From Bacteroidota bacterium (GTDB lineage: Bacteria > Bacteroidota > Bacteroidia > Chitinophagales > Chitinophagaceae), in contig JAKQKY010000214.1 of assembly GCA_029560415.1 (NCBI GenBank), positions 1-36,826 on the forward strand: DNA of 36,826 nt, given 5' to 3'. This document shows positions 16,551 to 26,051 of the stretch, one piece after another. Below the pieces are notes generated by a model, which worked only from the letters and a program-made list of their open reading frames with translations, searched no databases and was not told the DNA's origin. The position numbers and the translations under genes were made by a program. Positions within the stretch are counted from its first letter, which is position 1. Every line of letters begins with the position of its first letter.

Positions 16551-17831
16551 TCAGGGAAATTCGTAGCCGATATCAGGGCGGTAATACATGTCTTCAAAAT
16601 AGAGTTGCTCCATCATGTATTGGGCCAGTTCTGAAGCCTCTTTGATATTGCTCCCAAGCGCCGTAACGGCCAGTACACGGCCCCCGTTGGTAACAACGGT
16701 ATCATCTGCCGGTTTGGTGCCCGAGTGAAACACAATGCAATCTTCCAGTGGTTCTTCATCAAGGCCGTTGATTGCTTTTCCTGTTTCATAGGTTCCCGGA
16801 TATCCACCACTTACCGCAACAATCGTGGCTGCTGCTCTTTCATCAATATCGATCTGAATCGTATTAAGCTCCTGGCGGGCGATAGCGGAGAATAATTCAA
16901 CCAGGTCGTTCTTTAACCTGGGAATGATGACTTCTGTTTCGGGATCGCCGAGCCTGCAGTTGTATTCAATCACGTATGGTTCACCGTTGGTGATCATTAG
17001 TCCGATAAAAATGAATCCTTTGTAATCGAGTTTATCTTTTTGAAGCCCTGCAATGGTGGGTTTAATGATCCTGGTTTCTGCCTTTTCCCTGAGCGTATCA
17101 TCAAAAAAAGGTATCGGGCTCACAGCGCCCATTCCACCTGTATTCAGGCCTTTGTCGCCCTGGCCTATTCGTTTGTAATCTTTTGCTTCGGGCAATAAAA
17201 CATAATGTTTGCCATCCGTTACTACAAAAACACTGATCTCGATACCGCTCAGGAATTCTTCGATCACTACTTTCTTTCCCGCTTCCCCAAATTTAGAGCG
17301 GATGATCATCAGTTCAAATTCGGCCAGTGCTTCCAGCTGACTCTGGCAGATCAACACACCTTTGCCGGCTGCCAATCCATCGGCTTTTAATACGATGGGT
17401 AAAGAATGTTGCCGGATATAGGCTACGCCTTCATCATAATTATCAATGGTAAATTCTTTATAAGCAGCTGTAGGGATGCCATGATGCTGCATGAAAGATT
17501 TTGCAAATGTTTTGCTCCCTTCCAATTGCGAAGCTGCCATAGATGGGCCAATAACCTGGATATGTTTGGTGGCTTCATTGTCGGAAAAAAAATCGGTGAT
17601 CCCTTTTACAAGCGGTTCCTCAGGACCAACAATCACAAGGCTTACCTGGTGGGTAATGCATGCCTGGCTCAAACCATCAAAATCGGAAACTTCCAATGCA
17701 AGGTTAGTTCCGCAAAGAGCGGTACCTGCGTTACCCGGGGCAATGAACAATCCTTCACAATGCCTGCTCTGCTTTAATTTCCATGCCAATGCGTGTTCCC
17801 TGCCGCCCGATCCGATAATAAGAATATTCAT
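16551..17831 (-). CDS. purD: Phosphoribosylamine-glycine ligase
   Basis: A 426-residue ATP-grasp enzyme (GAR synthetase), step two of de novo purine synthesis. It joins glycine to phosphoribosylamine with ATP. The N-terminal motif MNILIIGSGGREHALAWKL is diagnostic. PGNAGTA follows near residue 33. The ATP-grasp region has VLKADGLAAGKGVLICQ. The C-terminal part has MGAVSPIPF, YNCRLGDPETEVIIPRL and GGRVLAVTALG. Length is normal. It stands alone on the minus strand, 248 bp upstream of mreB, and is probably transcribed separately. Confidence 0.97.
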   Translation of the reverse strand: MNILIIGSGGREHALAWKLKQSRHCEGLFIAPGNAGTALCGTNLALEVSDFDGLSQACITHQVSLVIVGPEEPLVKGITDFFSDNEATKHIQVIGPSMAASQLEGSKTFAKSFMQHHGIPTAAYKEFTIDNYDEGVAYIRQHSLPIVLKADGLAAGKGVLICQSQLEALAEFELMIIRSKFGEAGKKVVIEEFLSGIEISVFVVTDGKHYVLLPEAKDYKRIGQGDKGLNTGGMGAVSPIPFFDDTLREKAETRIIKPTIAGLQKDKLDYKGFIFIGLMITNGEPYVIEYNCRLGDPETEVIIPRLKNDLVELFSAIARQELNTIQIDIDERAAATIVAVSGGYPGTYETGKAINGLDEEPLEDCIVFHSGTKPADDTVVTNGGRVLAVTALGSNIKEASELAQYMMEQLYFEDMYYRPDIGYEFP

Positions 17832-18036
17832 GCCTGATTTTTGTTAGGAATTTTATAAGATTCGGCAATTTATATTACTACTGAATGATAACAAGATTAT
17901 TTTTTTCAAACGGTCATTATAATCTATTATTGAACATCATTATTAATCCCTGCAACGATAATTTATTTGATAGTGATAAAAAGAATTTCGCTATTTTGAG
18001 CCACTATAAAAAACTAGTATTTAAAAACCAACTAAT

Positions 18037-19686
18037 ATGAGTGAACAAATAAAAGCGGGTAAACACCCAAAAGGATTATACATATTGTTTTTTACGGAAA
18101 TGTGGGAACGTTTTGGGTATTATTTAATGGTTGGGATTTTATTTTTATTCTTAACAGATGGATCAGGTAAAGGTCTTCCAAGAGCAATGGGTGCTGATGT
18201 GGTAGGAACATTTATCGCATTGGTGTATTTGACACCTTTTATCGGAGGATTATTAGCCGATCGGTATCTGGGTTATATTAAATCAATTTTTATAGGCGGC
18301 ACATTGATGGCTGCTGGTTATCTTACAATTGCTTTACCGGGAGATTACACGGCTTATATATCAATGGGTTTGATCATTATCGGTAATGGTTTTTTTAAGC
18401 CAAATATATCTACCCTGTTAGGGAATATGTATAACCGGGAAGACCTTCAACCGTTGAAAGACAATGCCTATAATATTTTTTATATGGGTATTAATATCGG
18501 GGCATTCTTCTGCAACTTTATTGCAGCTATTCTTCGTAATAGGATCGGTTGGCAAGCAGCATTTTCTGCCGCAGGAGTAGGTTTGATCATTGGATTGATC
18601 GTTCTTGCATTTAGTTTAAAGCATATAAAAACTTATGATGTAAAAAGGGCTATGCAGCCTGGCGATATGCCTACATCCAAAATACTCGGAACTGTATTTG
18701 TACCTATGGTCATTTTTGCAATACTTGGCTGGTTCCTCCCAGGAAACATCTTCGGCAGTGATTCAGCAGATGCATTCATATTTGCCTGTGTTCCGGTAAT
18801 AGTATTCTATGTTACGCTTTGGAGGAAAGAAAAAGGTGAGGATAAAAAAGGTATCGGCGCATTGCTATTTGTGTTCGCTGTTTCCGTGATCTTCTGGACC
18901 ATCTACAATCAAAACTCAACCGGCTTAACCATTTGGGCAGAAACACATACAGACCGCTCGATACCAGAGTTTATGGAAAAACCAGCTGATGCAGTATATA
19001 CTTTGCAAACGCTTAAAACAAGTGGACAAAGCGTAGATAGCCTTGATCAATACTTAAGGGTTGTAACAGATGATTCGGGGAATGCGATCAAGTCCATGGG
19101 TTCAGATCCTTATTTTGCAAATATGCCTAAAGATAAATGGCCGCCAAGTGGTGCTGTCAAAGTAGGTAATACTGAATTGTTTCAGTCGATAAATCCTTTT
19201 TTCATTGTTGCATTCACTCCGCTACTAATATTATTCTTTGCATGGCGATCCCGAAAAGGAAAGCCTGTAAGTACTGCCAGTAAATTTGCCTGGGCATTGG
19301 TCATATCCGGATTAAGTGCGCTGGTAATGGTTTTCGCTGTAATGTCGGTACCAAGTATCTATACACACAAAACAAGTTCGTTCTGGCTCTTCTTCACGTA
19401 TGGCGTATTTACTGTAAGTGAGATATGCCTAAGCCCGATAGGATTGTCATTTGTTTCCAAACTTGCTCCACAACGTTTAACCGCTTTGATGATGGGTGGA
19501 TGGTTTATTTCCACTTCGTTGGGTGGTAAGGTTGCAGGTATCATGGCTAGTTCCTGGGATAACATGACTGATAAACGAATATTCTTTGGAATAATCGCAG
19601 TTGCTGCTATCCTTGGTGGTTTACTTATTTTCAGCAAGGTAAAATCACTCGATAAAATCGTTAAAGACAAAACCGGTTCAGCATAA
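18037..19686 (+). CDS. POT family proton-dependent oligopeptide transporter (first copy)
   Basis: A 549-residue inner-membrane major-facilitator protein that imports di- and tripeptides with protons. The proton-coupling ExxER motif is EMWER at 21-25. The PTR2 signatures GGLLADRYLGYIKSIFIGG and FFKPNISTLLGNMY follow, and YNIFYMGINIGAFFCNFIA is also typical. There is a long loop at about 300-390 between the helices of the C-terminal half. It is followed by a strong terminator, then the OPT transporter and a second POT gene with the same motifs. By eye its coding sequence is richer in A and T than its neighbours. Substrate within the POT family cannot be told. Confidence 0.94.
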   Translation: MSEQIKAGKHPKGLYILFFTEMWERFGYYLMVGILFLFLTDGSGKGLPRAMGADVVGTFIALVYLTPFIGGLLADRYLGYIKSIFIGGTLMAAGYLTIALPGDYTAYISMGLIIIGNGFFKPNISTLLGNMYNREDLQPLKDNAYNIFYMGINIGAFFCNFIAAILRNRIGWQAAFSAAGVGLIIGLIVLAFSLKHIKTYDVKRAMQPGDMPTSKILGTVFVPMVIFAILGWFLPGNIFGSDSADAFIFACVPVIVFYVTLWRKEKGEDKKGIGALLFVFAVSVIFWTIYNQNSTGLTIWAETHTDRSIPEFMEKPADAVYTLQTLKTSGQSVDSLDQYLRVVTDDSGNAIKSMGSDPYFANMPKDKWPPSGAVKVGNTELFQSINPFFIVAFTPLLILFFAWRSRKGKPVSTASKFAWALVISGLSALVMVFAVMSVPSIYTHKTSSFWLFFTYGVFTVSEICLSPIGLSFVSKLAPQRLTALMMGGWFISTSLGGKVAGIMASSWDNMTDKRIFFGIIAVAAILGGLLIFSKVKSLDKIVKDKTGSA

Positions 19687-19704
19687 ATTATTCATGATCA
19701 CAAC

Positions 19705-19733
19705 AAGGCGATACCTCAACGTATCGCCTTTTT
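19705..19733 (+). terminator. Intrinsic terminator between the first POT and OPT genes
   Basis: AAGGCGATAC (19705-19714) pairs perfectly with GTATCGCCTT (19721-19730) around a CTCAAC loop, and the T-tract continues to 19733. The first POT gene is therefore probably a separate transcript from OPT and the second POT. Confidence 0.92.
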
Positions 19734-19763
19734 ATTTATCTTCCTTTTCTAAACCAACTGTTC

Positions 19764-21806
19764 ATGATGGAGAAAAAAATATTCCAACCCTTCGTGTCGC
19801 CCCAAACGATCATGAAAGAACTTACCGTAAAATCCATTTTACTGGGAAGCCTTTTCGGGGTGATATTCGGAGCTGCTACTGTTTACCTGGCATTAAAAGC
19901 CGGACTAACTGTTTCTGCCTCTATTCCCATTGCGGTTATTGCCATTACGCTTGGCCGTAAGTTCTTCAAAACAACGATCCTCGAAAATAATATCATACAA
20001 ACAACCGGCAGTGCCGGGGAAAGCATTGCATCGGGTGTAGCATTTACCTTACCAGGTTTCCTATTCTTATCCTCGCCCGACAGCGCTTCCTATTTCAATT
20101 ACCTCACCATCCTGATCCTCGCCATTGTGGGTGGTATGCTGGGAACCTTGTTAATGGTGCCTTTGCGAAAAGCCCTCATCGTAAATGAGCATGAAACCCT
20201 TCCCTACCCTGAAGGAACAGCTTGCGGTGATGTATTGAAGGCCGGTGAAAAAGGTGGCGATTTTGCGAAGACTGCTTTCTGGGGACTTGGTGTGGCCTTT
20301 GGATATGCCATTTTACAAAAGATCTTTCACGTGATTGCAGAAACACCTTTCTGGATCACCAAACAAACCAATAAATTTTTCCCTTCTGCAAAACTCAGCG
20401 GTGAAATTACCCCTGAGTATATGGGAGTGGGTTATATCATAGGTCCACGCATTTCGGGCGTATTGGTTGCGGGCGGGGTTCTCAGCTGGCTCGTGTTGAT
20501 TCCGCTATTATCGTCGATCGTTCCTTCAGATACCATCGCCAACCAACTTGTAAAACTTGGTTATCTAAAAGATATTGCAACAGACGGTGGCAAAGGCGGA
20601 TGGGTTGCAGCTACGCATACGTTTACCGATTATTCGGCTGCTATATATTATGCTTTCATTCGCCAGATAGGTGCCGGGGCCGTAGCGGCAGGTGGCATCA
20701 TCACGTTGATCAAAACCATTCCAACCATTGTTAAATCAGTGAAAGGAAGTTTTACTTCTATTAAAAGTAATGCCGGAGACGAAAATGCGGTTGTGCTGAG
20801 AACCGAAAGGGACCTGAGCATAAAAGTAGTTGGATTCGGAAGTCTTGGCCTGGTGGCGTTGATCGCTCTATTGCCACAAGTGCCTGGTGACAGCATTTTA
20901 CAGAAATTACTCATAGGCATCCTGGTGATCATTTTCGGTGCACTCTTTGTAACTGTATCCTCCAGGATCGTAGGATTAATCGGATCTTCTAACAATCCCA
21001 TCAGCGGTATGACCATTGCAACGGTAATGGGTACCAGCTTAATTTTTATGGCTGTTGGTTGGACCGGACAGGCTTATGAACCACTTGTATTGGTGGTAGG
21101 TGGTATGATTTGTATTGCAGCGGCAAATGCCGGCGCAACTTCGCAGGATCTTAAAAGCGGTTATATTGTTGGTGCCACACCCAGGAACCAGCAGATCGCT
21201 TTATTTGTAGGAGCCATTGTATCATCGATCGTGATTGGTATTACTGTAAAATACCTTGATAAACCAAGCGCAGAAATGATGGCACAAGGAATTCAACATG
21301 CCATTGGTACCGAAAAATATCCTGCACCGCAGGCAACGTTAATGGCTACCCTAATTAAAGGTATACTCTCTTTCAACCTCGATTGGCAGTATGTATTCGT
21401 AGGTATATTCCTGGCAGTGGTAATGGAACTTTGTGGCATACGTTCGTTAAGTTTTGCAGTGGGTGCTTACCTGCCTTTATCTACAACCTTGCCAATTGCC
21501 ATTGGTGGTGCTATCAAAGGATTGATCGATCATAAAAAGAAAAAAGATCACATCGTAACCACAGCGGAAGAAGATGAACTTGGAAAGGGAAGTCTTTTTG
21601 CTACCGGTCTTGTTGCCGGTGGTGCTGTAGCCGGGGTGATCATCGCATTTGTGGCGGGAAGCGACAGTGGCGACAGGTTCCTTAAAGCCATAAGTATGGA
21701 AGAAACACTCAGCAATGGTTTAGGCACAAATGCATATTACCTCCTGGGTGTATTGTTCTTTGCATTCATGGGATGGATTTTATATAAAACGGCATTGAAA
21801 AAATAA
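19764..21806 (+). CDS. OPT family oligopeptide transporter
   Basis: A 680-residue integral membrane protein of the OPT superfamily, known for proton-driven uptake of oligopeptides or metal-chelate compounds. Many hydrophobic helices run its length. Typical segments are GAATVYLALKAGLTVSASIP (about 37-56), TTGSAGESIASGVAFTLPG and LPYPEGTACGDVLKAGEKGG, and the C-terminal half has MELCGIRSLSFAVGAYLPLS. The first two codons are both ATG, so the start could be one codon later. The adjacent POT genes suggest peptides rather than iron chelates, but this is inference. Confidence 0.9.
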   Translation: MMEKKIFQPFVSPQTIMKELTVKSILLGSLFGVIFGAATVYLALKAGLTVSASIPIAVIAITLGRKFFKTTILENNIIQTTGSAGESIASGVAFTLPGFLFLSSPDSASYFNYLTILILAIVGGMLGTLLMVPLRKALIVNEHETLPYPEGTACGDVLKAGEKGGDFAKTAFWGLGVAFGYAILQKIFHVIAETPFWITKQTNKFFPSAKLSGEITPEYMGVGYIIGPRISGVLVAGGVLSWLVLIPLLSSIVPSDTIANQLVKLGYLKDIATDGGKGGWVAATHTFTDYSAAIYYAFIRQIGAGAVAAGGIITLIKTIPTIVKSVKGSFTSIKSNAGDENAVVLRTERDLSIKVVGFGSLGLVALIALLPQVPGDSILQKLLIGILVIIFGALFVTVSSRIVGLIGSSNNPISGMTIATVMGTSLIFMAVGWTGQAYEPLVLVVGGMICIAAANAGATSQDLKSGYIVGATPRNQQIALFVGAIVSSIVIGITVKYLDKPSAEMMAQGIQHAIGTEKYPAPQATLMATLIKGILSFNLDWQYVFVGIFLAVVMELCGIRSLSFAVGAYLPLSTTLPIAIGGAIKGLIDHKKKKDHIVTTAEEDELGKGSLFATGLVAGGAVAGVIIAFVAGSDSGDRFLKAISMEETLSNGLGTNAYYLLGVLFFAFMGWILYKTALKK

Positions 21807-21870
21807 TCGACAGCCAGGAAAATTGTCAAAGGCTAACACGTTCTCATTATTCATTTGAAAAGAAATTATT

Positions 21871-23511
21871 ATGTGGAAAAATCATCCCAAAGCATTGCCC
21901 TTCCTGTTTTTCAGTGAAATGTGGGAACGATTTGGTTATTACCTGATGATTGGCATTTTCACCTTTTATCTGAAAGATGCGGTGCATGGATTTAATATGG
22001 ATGAAAAAGAATCAGCCAGCCTGTATGGTACTTTTATTGCATTGGTTTTCTTTACGCCATTCCTGGGTGGTTTGCTGGCCGATCGTTATTTAGGTTATCG
22101 CCGCTCTATCATCCTGGGTGGATTGATGATGGGCGTTGGTTATTGTATGATGGGCATTCACAACATCAACATGCTGTACCTGTCGATGTCGCTCGTGATC
22201 ATTGGCAATGGTTTTTTCAAGCCTAATATTTCAACATTGTTAGGAAATGTTTATTCAACCCCAACACACAAATCACAGAAAGACGAAGGCTATAATATAT
22301 TTTACATGGGCATCAACATCGGTGCATTTGTATGTAATTTTTTCGGCGCTGCATTATACACTACTATTGGATGGGGAGCTGCCTTCATGGCGGCGGGTGT
22401 AGGCATGTTCATTGGAGTGATCACTTTTATTGCCGGTACTAAACATTATAAAGAATATGATGTAAGAAAACCTTTGCAGGAAGGCGATATGCCACTTTGG
22501 AAAATTCTGGCGTCGGTGATATTGCCATCCATCTTATTTGGTGTGATCGGCTGGTTCATCAAAGGCGATCAATACATCTTCGATTCAAACTCTACCGATG
22601 CATTCATCTTTGCCTGTATTCCCGTGCTGGTTTTTTATGTGGTATTGTTGGTCAGGAGCAACAAGGAAGAAAGGCCCGCAATGGGGGCCATGCTGGCCAT
22701 CTTTGCCGTAGTGATCCTCTTTTGGGCCATCTTTAAACAAAACGGTTCTGCATTGAATACCTGGGCAAGCCGGTATACTGAACGACATGTAAGCGGAACA
22801 CCTGAGAATATACTCAGTGCTTTGAAACAAACGCAAACGATCGAATATAAAAAGGATTCGGTGACGAAATTAGATGGACAGTTTCGCAAAGTAAAAGAGA
22901 ATGGTGTAGAAGTAAAAGAATATAATTATCCTTCTTATTTTAAGAACATGAATTTCCAGAAAGATCCTGTTCCGGATGGAGGTAACGTGAAGGCGTGGGT
23001 GCCGAGTTTGAGCCAATCGATCAATCCTTTTTGGGTGATCGCCCTTACCCCGTTGGTAGTGGCCATGTTTACCTGGTTACGAAGGAAAGGAAAAGAACCC
23101 TCCACACCTACCAAGATAGCTTTTGGTTTATTGATATCGGCTCTTTCTGTTTTGATCATGATCGCCGCCGTAAAGATTGGCAGCAATGGGGCAGAAAAAG
23201 TAAGTGTATGGTGGCTGATCGGAAGTTACGGTGTGGTAACCATTGGTGAGCTTTTTTTAAGCCCCATGGGATTATCCCTTGTATCGAAATTAAGTCCGGT
23301 TAGAATTACTTCACTAATGATGGGAGGCTGGTTTGTATCTACTTCCATCGGAAATAAACTCAGTGGAATCCTGGCCAGCAAATGGGATGAGTATGATGAC
23401 AAAGCCAGTTATTTCTGGCTGAATTTCATCTTACTGTTTGCAGCCGCCATCTTCTTGTTCATCCTGCTCAAATGGCTGAACCGGGTGATGAAAGAGAAGG
23501 GCGTGAACTAA
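21871..23511 (+). CDS. POT family proton-dependent oligopeptide transporter (second copy)
   Basis: A 546-residue paralogue of the gene at 18037, with the same layout. EMWER is at 16-20. GGLLADRYLGYRRSIILGG, FFKPNISTLLGNVYST and YNIFYMGINIGAFVCNFFG follow. The C-terminal half again has a long loop between about 300 and 375, and a late LSPMGLSLVSKLSPVRITSL that mirrors LSPIGLSFVSKLAPQRLTAL in the first copy. It lies 64 bp after OPT with no terminator seen, so the two are likely co-transcribed. Two POT copies around one OPT suggest different peptide preferences (inference). Confidence 0.94.
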   Translation: MWKNHPKALPFLFFSEMWERFGYYLMIGIFTFYLKDAVHGFNMDEKESASLYGTFIALVFFTPFLGGLLADRYLGYRRSIILGGLMMGVGYCMMGIHNINMLYLSMSLVIIGNGFFKPNISTLLGNVYSTPTHKSQKDEGYNIFYMGINIGAFVCNFFGAALYTTIGWGAAFMAAGVGMFIGVITFIAGTKHYKEYDVRKPLQEGDMPLWKILASVILPSILFGVIGWFIKGDQYIFDSNSTDAFIFACIPVLVFYVVLLVRSNKEERPAMGAMLAIFAVVILFWAIFKQNGSALNTWASRYTERHVSGTPENILSALKQTQTIEYKKDSVTKLDGQFRKVKENGVEVKEYNYPSYFKNMNFQKDPVPDGGNVKAWVPSLSQSINPFWVIALTPLVVAMFTWLRRKGKEPSTPTKIAFGLLISALSVLIMIAAVKIGSNGAEKVSVWWLIGSYGVVTIGELFLSPMGLSLVSKLSPVRITSLMMGGWFVSTSIGNKLSGILASKWDEYDDKASYFWLNFILLFAAAIFLFILLKWLNRVMKEKGVN

Positions 23512-23522
23512 ATGATCAGATG

Positions 23523-23588
23523 CATTCAATTTGCATGTAGTTGGTAATCTACTTGTTCGTAACTTGTAGTATACATTCAACCTGCATG
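23523..23588 (+). repeat. Imperfect direct repeat upstream of the alkane monooxygenase gene
   Basis: CATTCAATTTGCATG (23523-23537) recurs as CATTCAACCTGCATG (23574-23588), 13 of 15 identical, 51 bp apart. The second copy overlaps the ATG at 23586. Between them lie GTAG/CTAC inverted pieces. It might be a regulator site, or chance. Confidence 0.3.
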
Positions 23589-24638
23589 AGTATTCGTGTA
23601 TTTAAATACCTCTCTCCCGTAAGCATTTTTGTATTGGCCTGGGTTTCGTTTACCCATACCAGTTGGTTTACCTGGCTGCCCATGCTGTATGCCTGGATGT
23701 TCATTCCTTTCCTGGAATTATTCCTTCAACCCGACACATCAAACATGAGTGCTGCTGAAGAAGAAATGGCTAAAAAAAACCGGGTGTATGATTTCCTGCT
23801 TTATCTCATCGTAGTACTTCAATATGGCGCACTCTTATACTTTATGTATTCAATGACGCAAACCGATCTGCTATGGTGGGAAAAGCTTGGCAGGATCATG
23901 AGCATGGGATTGCTATGTGGAACGTTTGGCATCAATGTGGCGCACGAACTGGGGCATCGGTCAAATAAATATGAACAGCTGATGGCGAAAGCATTGCTTG
24001 CTACATCGTTGTACATGCACTTTTTCATCGAACACAACAAAGGGCATCATAAAAATGTAGCCACACCCGAAGATCCGAGTTCGGCCCGGTATAACGAGCC
24101 CGTGTACACGTTTTTTCTTCGCACGATAATTTTCTCTTATTTATCAGCCTGGAAAATAGCCAATGCAGATGCCCGTAAAAAAGGAACACCTGCTTTCAGT
24201 ATTCACAATGAAATGATACAGGCACATTTCTTCCAGGGGTTGTTGCTGGCACTCACCTGGTATTTTTGGGGAGGAATGATCATGGTATATTTTATTTGTG
24301 CAGCAGCCATTGGCATTCTCCTGTTGGAAACAGTGAATTATATTGAACATTATGGATTGCAACGCAGGCTACAGGAGAATGGAATGTACGAACGGGCCAT
24401 GCCACAACATAGCTGGAACAGCAGCCACCCGCTTGGTCGTATCATGTTGTTTGAATTAAGCAGGCATAGTGATCATCATTACCTGGCCAGCCGAAAATAC
24501 CAGGTATTGAAACATCATGAAGAAGCACCTCAATTGCCAACGGGTTACCCGGGAAGTATGATCATTTCATTATTTCCTCCGCTATGGTTTTATATTATGA
24601 ACCGGAAGATCAAACAACTTGCGCAGACTGATCAATAG
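23586..24638 (+). CDS. Alkane 1-monooxygenase family protein (AlkB-type, membrane di-iron)
   Basis: A 350-residue multi-pass membrane hydroxylase of the fatty-acid desaturase/AlkB superfamily. AlkB oxidises the terminal carbon of medium-chain alkanes using O2 and electrons from rubredoxin. All four histidine clusters are present: HELGHR at 120-125, HNKGHHKNVATPEDP from 150, NYIEHYGL at 251-258 and SRHSDHH at 292-298. The start was moved to the ATG at 23586; the longer frame begins with a TTG and gives a poor N-terminus. No rubredoxin or rubredoxin reductase is within the window. Other members of the superfamily, such as xylene monooxygenase, are possible, so alkanes as substrate are likely but not certain. 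Confidence 0.88.
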   Translation: MSIRVFKYLSPVSIFVLAWVSFTHTSWFTWLPMLYAWMFIPFLELFLQPDTSNMSAAEEEMAKKNRVYDFLLYLIVVLQYGALLYFMYSMTQTDLLWWEKLGRIMSMGLLCGTFGINVAHELGHRSNKYEQLMAKALLATSLYMHFFIEHNKGHHKNVATPEDPSSARYNEPVYTFFLRTIIFSYLSAWKIANADARKKGTPAFSIHNEMIQAHFFQGLLLALTWYFWGGMIMVYFICAAAIGILLLETVNYIEHYGLQRRLQENGMYERAMPQHSWNSSHPLGRIMLFELSRHSDHHYLASRKYQVLKHHEEAPQLPTGYPGSMIISLFPPLWFYIMNRKIKQLAQTDQ

Positions 24639-24698
24639 ACATTTCAGCATGTACACCGAACATGCTATCACCGTATTTTTCTGAAATTTATTCCTGCA

Positions 24699-25976
24699 TT
24701 ATTTGCGCTCGATCATTGATGCGCCAAAATAATGATGCAACACTTTTGGCAAATGAATGCCATCGGCCTGTTGATTGTTTTCGAGCAGGGCAGCCACAAT
24801 GCGGGGCAGCGCCAAAGAAGATCCATTCAAAGAATGCAGCAATTGGGTTTTACCGGCGTCATCGCGGTAACGTATCTTCATCCGGTTTGTCTGGAAGGTT
24901 TCGAAATTGCTGACAGAGCTCACTTCCAGCCATTTCTGCTGGGCGGCACTGTATACTTCAAAATCGTAGGTAAGGGCTGACGTGAAGCCCATATCGCCAC
25001 CGCATAAACGAAGTATGCGGTAAGGAAGTTCGAGGAATTGAAGTAACCTTTCAACATGGTTCACCATTTCCTCCAGTACATCATAACTTTGTTGTGGATT
25101 TACCAGTTGAATGATCTCCACTTTGTCGAACTGGTGCACCCGGTTCAATCCACGTACATCGGAACCAAAACTTCCGGCTTCCCGGCGAAAGCAAGGTGTA
25201 TAGGCCGTCATCTTAACCGGCAGGTCGGTATCCTTCACAATTTCATTACTGTAGATATTAGTAACAGGTACTTCTGCAGTTGGGATCAGGTATAGTTTGT
25301 CTTCGGTGATATGATACATCTGTCCTTCTTTATCGGGCAGCTGCCCCGTACCGTAAGCCGTATTTTCATTCACCATCAATGGTGGCATGTATTCGGTATA
25401 CCCTGCACCTGTATTATAATCTAAAAAATACTGGATTAAAGATCGTTGCAGTTTGGCACCCTTTCCTTTGAATACAGGGAATCCGCTACCGGTAAGTTTC
25501 GCACCGGTTTCAAAATCGATGAGGTCGTATTGTTTGATCAGGTCCCAATGCGGAACCGCATCTGCATGCAACGCTGGCATATTCCCTCCTTCTCTCACTA
25601 CTTCATTGTCTTCTGCGCTTTTGCCCGCAGGCACACTGTTATGGGGAAGATTGGGCAGCAATAATATTTGCTTTGTAAAATTTTCTTCAAGCTGTTGCAG
25701 TTCGGTAGTTTTTGCCGTTAACTCAAGCTTCAATGCGGCCACTTCCGATTTCTTGGTTTCAGCAGCTTCTTTTTCTCCTTTACCCATCAACATACCGATC
25801 TCTTTAGAGAGGCCATTAATGCTTGCCTGGGCTGCTTCGGTAAGAGATTTTATGCGGCGTAGTGCTTCGTCTGTTTCCAAAATGGAATCTACCAACTCTA
25901 TTTGTGCGAAATTTCTTACTGCCAGCCTTTCCTTTACCAGCGCTGTATGCTGCCGTATATAATTTACCTGTAACAT
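24699..25976 (-). CDS. serS: Serine-tRNA ligase
   Basis: A 425-residue class II aminoacyl-tRNA synthetase that charges tRNA-Ser (and tRNA-Sec) with serine. The N-terminal coiled-coil arm (about 25-110) contacts the tRNA's long variable arm. The catalytic part has IPTAEVPVTN, motif 2 TPCFRREAGSFGSDVRGLNR and VHQFDKVEIIQLV. Motif 3 is NGSSLALPRIVAALLENNQ near the C-terminus. It starts at 25976 and is divergent from a conserved hypothetical gene. It is convergent with the alkane monooxygenase gene, with 60 bp between them. Confidence 0.97.
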   Translation of the reverse strand: MLQVNYIRQHTALVKERLAVRNFAQIELVDSILETDEALRRIKSLTEAAQASINGLSKEIGMLMGKGEKEAAETKKSEVAALKLELTAKTTELQQLEENFTKQILLLPNLPHNSVPAGKSAEDNEVVREGGNMPALHADAVPHWDLIKQYDLIDFETGAKLTGSGFPVFKGKGAKLQRSLIQYFLDYNTGAGYTEYMPPLMVNENTAYGTGQLPDKEGQMYHITEDKLYLIPTAEVPVTNIYSNEIVKDTDLPVKMTAYTPCFRREAGSFGSDVRGLNRVHQFDKVEIIQLVNPQQSYDVLEEMVNHVERLLQFLELPYRILRLCGGDMGFTSALTYDFEVYSAAQQKWLEVSSVSNFETFQTNRMKIRYRDDAGKTQLLHSLNGSSLALPRIVAALLENNQQADGIHLPKVLHHYFGASMIERK

Positions 25977-26011
25977 CTATTTTCTTGAATTTTTTGAAAT
26001 CATTAAGATGG

Positions 26012-26019
26012 CAAAGATA
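26012..26019 (-). promoter_or_regulatory. Candidate -7 element of serS
   Basis: The minus strand reads TATCTTTG, an exact TAnnTTTG match 36 bases before the serS ATG. No clear -33 TTG is seen. It lies back to back with the plus-strand motif at 26040. Confidence 0.5.
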
Positions 26020-26039
26020 AACGGGAAAAGCTTATTACA

Positions 26040-26047
26040 TACATTTG
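26040..26047 (+). promoter_or_regulatory. Candidate -7 element of the gene at 26052
   Basis: TACATTTG matches TAnnTTTG exactly but ends only 5 bases before the ATG at 26052. The transcript would be nearly leaderless, or a later start is used. Confidence 0.4.
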
Positions 26048-26051
26048 CGGC

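Noticed and set aside
24646..24666. Hairpin AGCATGT/ACATGCT between alkB and serS
   Set aside because: A 7-bp stem is present but no T-run follows directly on either strand, so I do not call it a terminator for the convergent genes.
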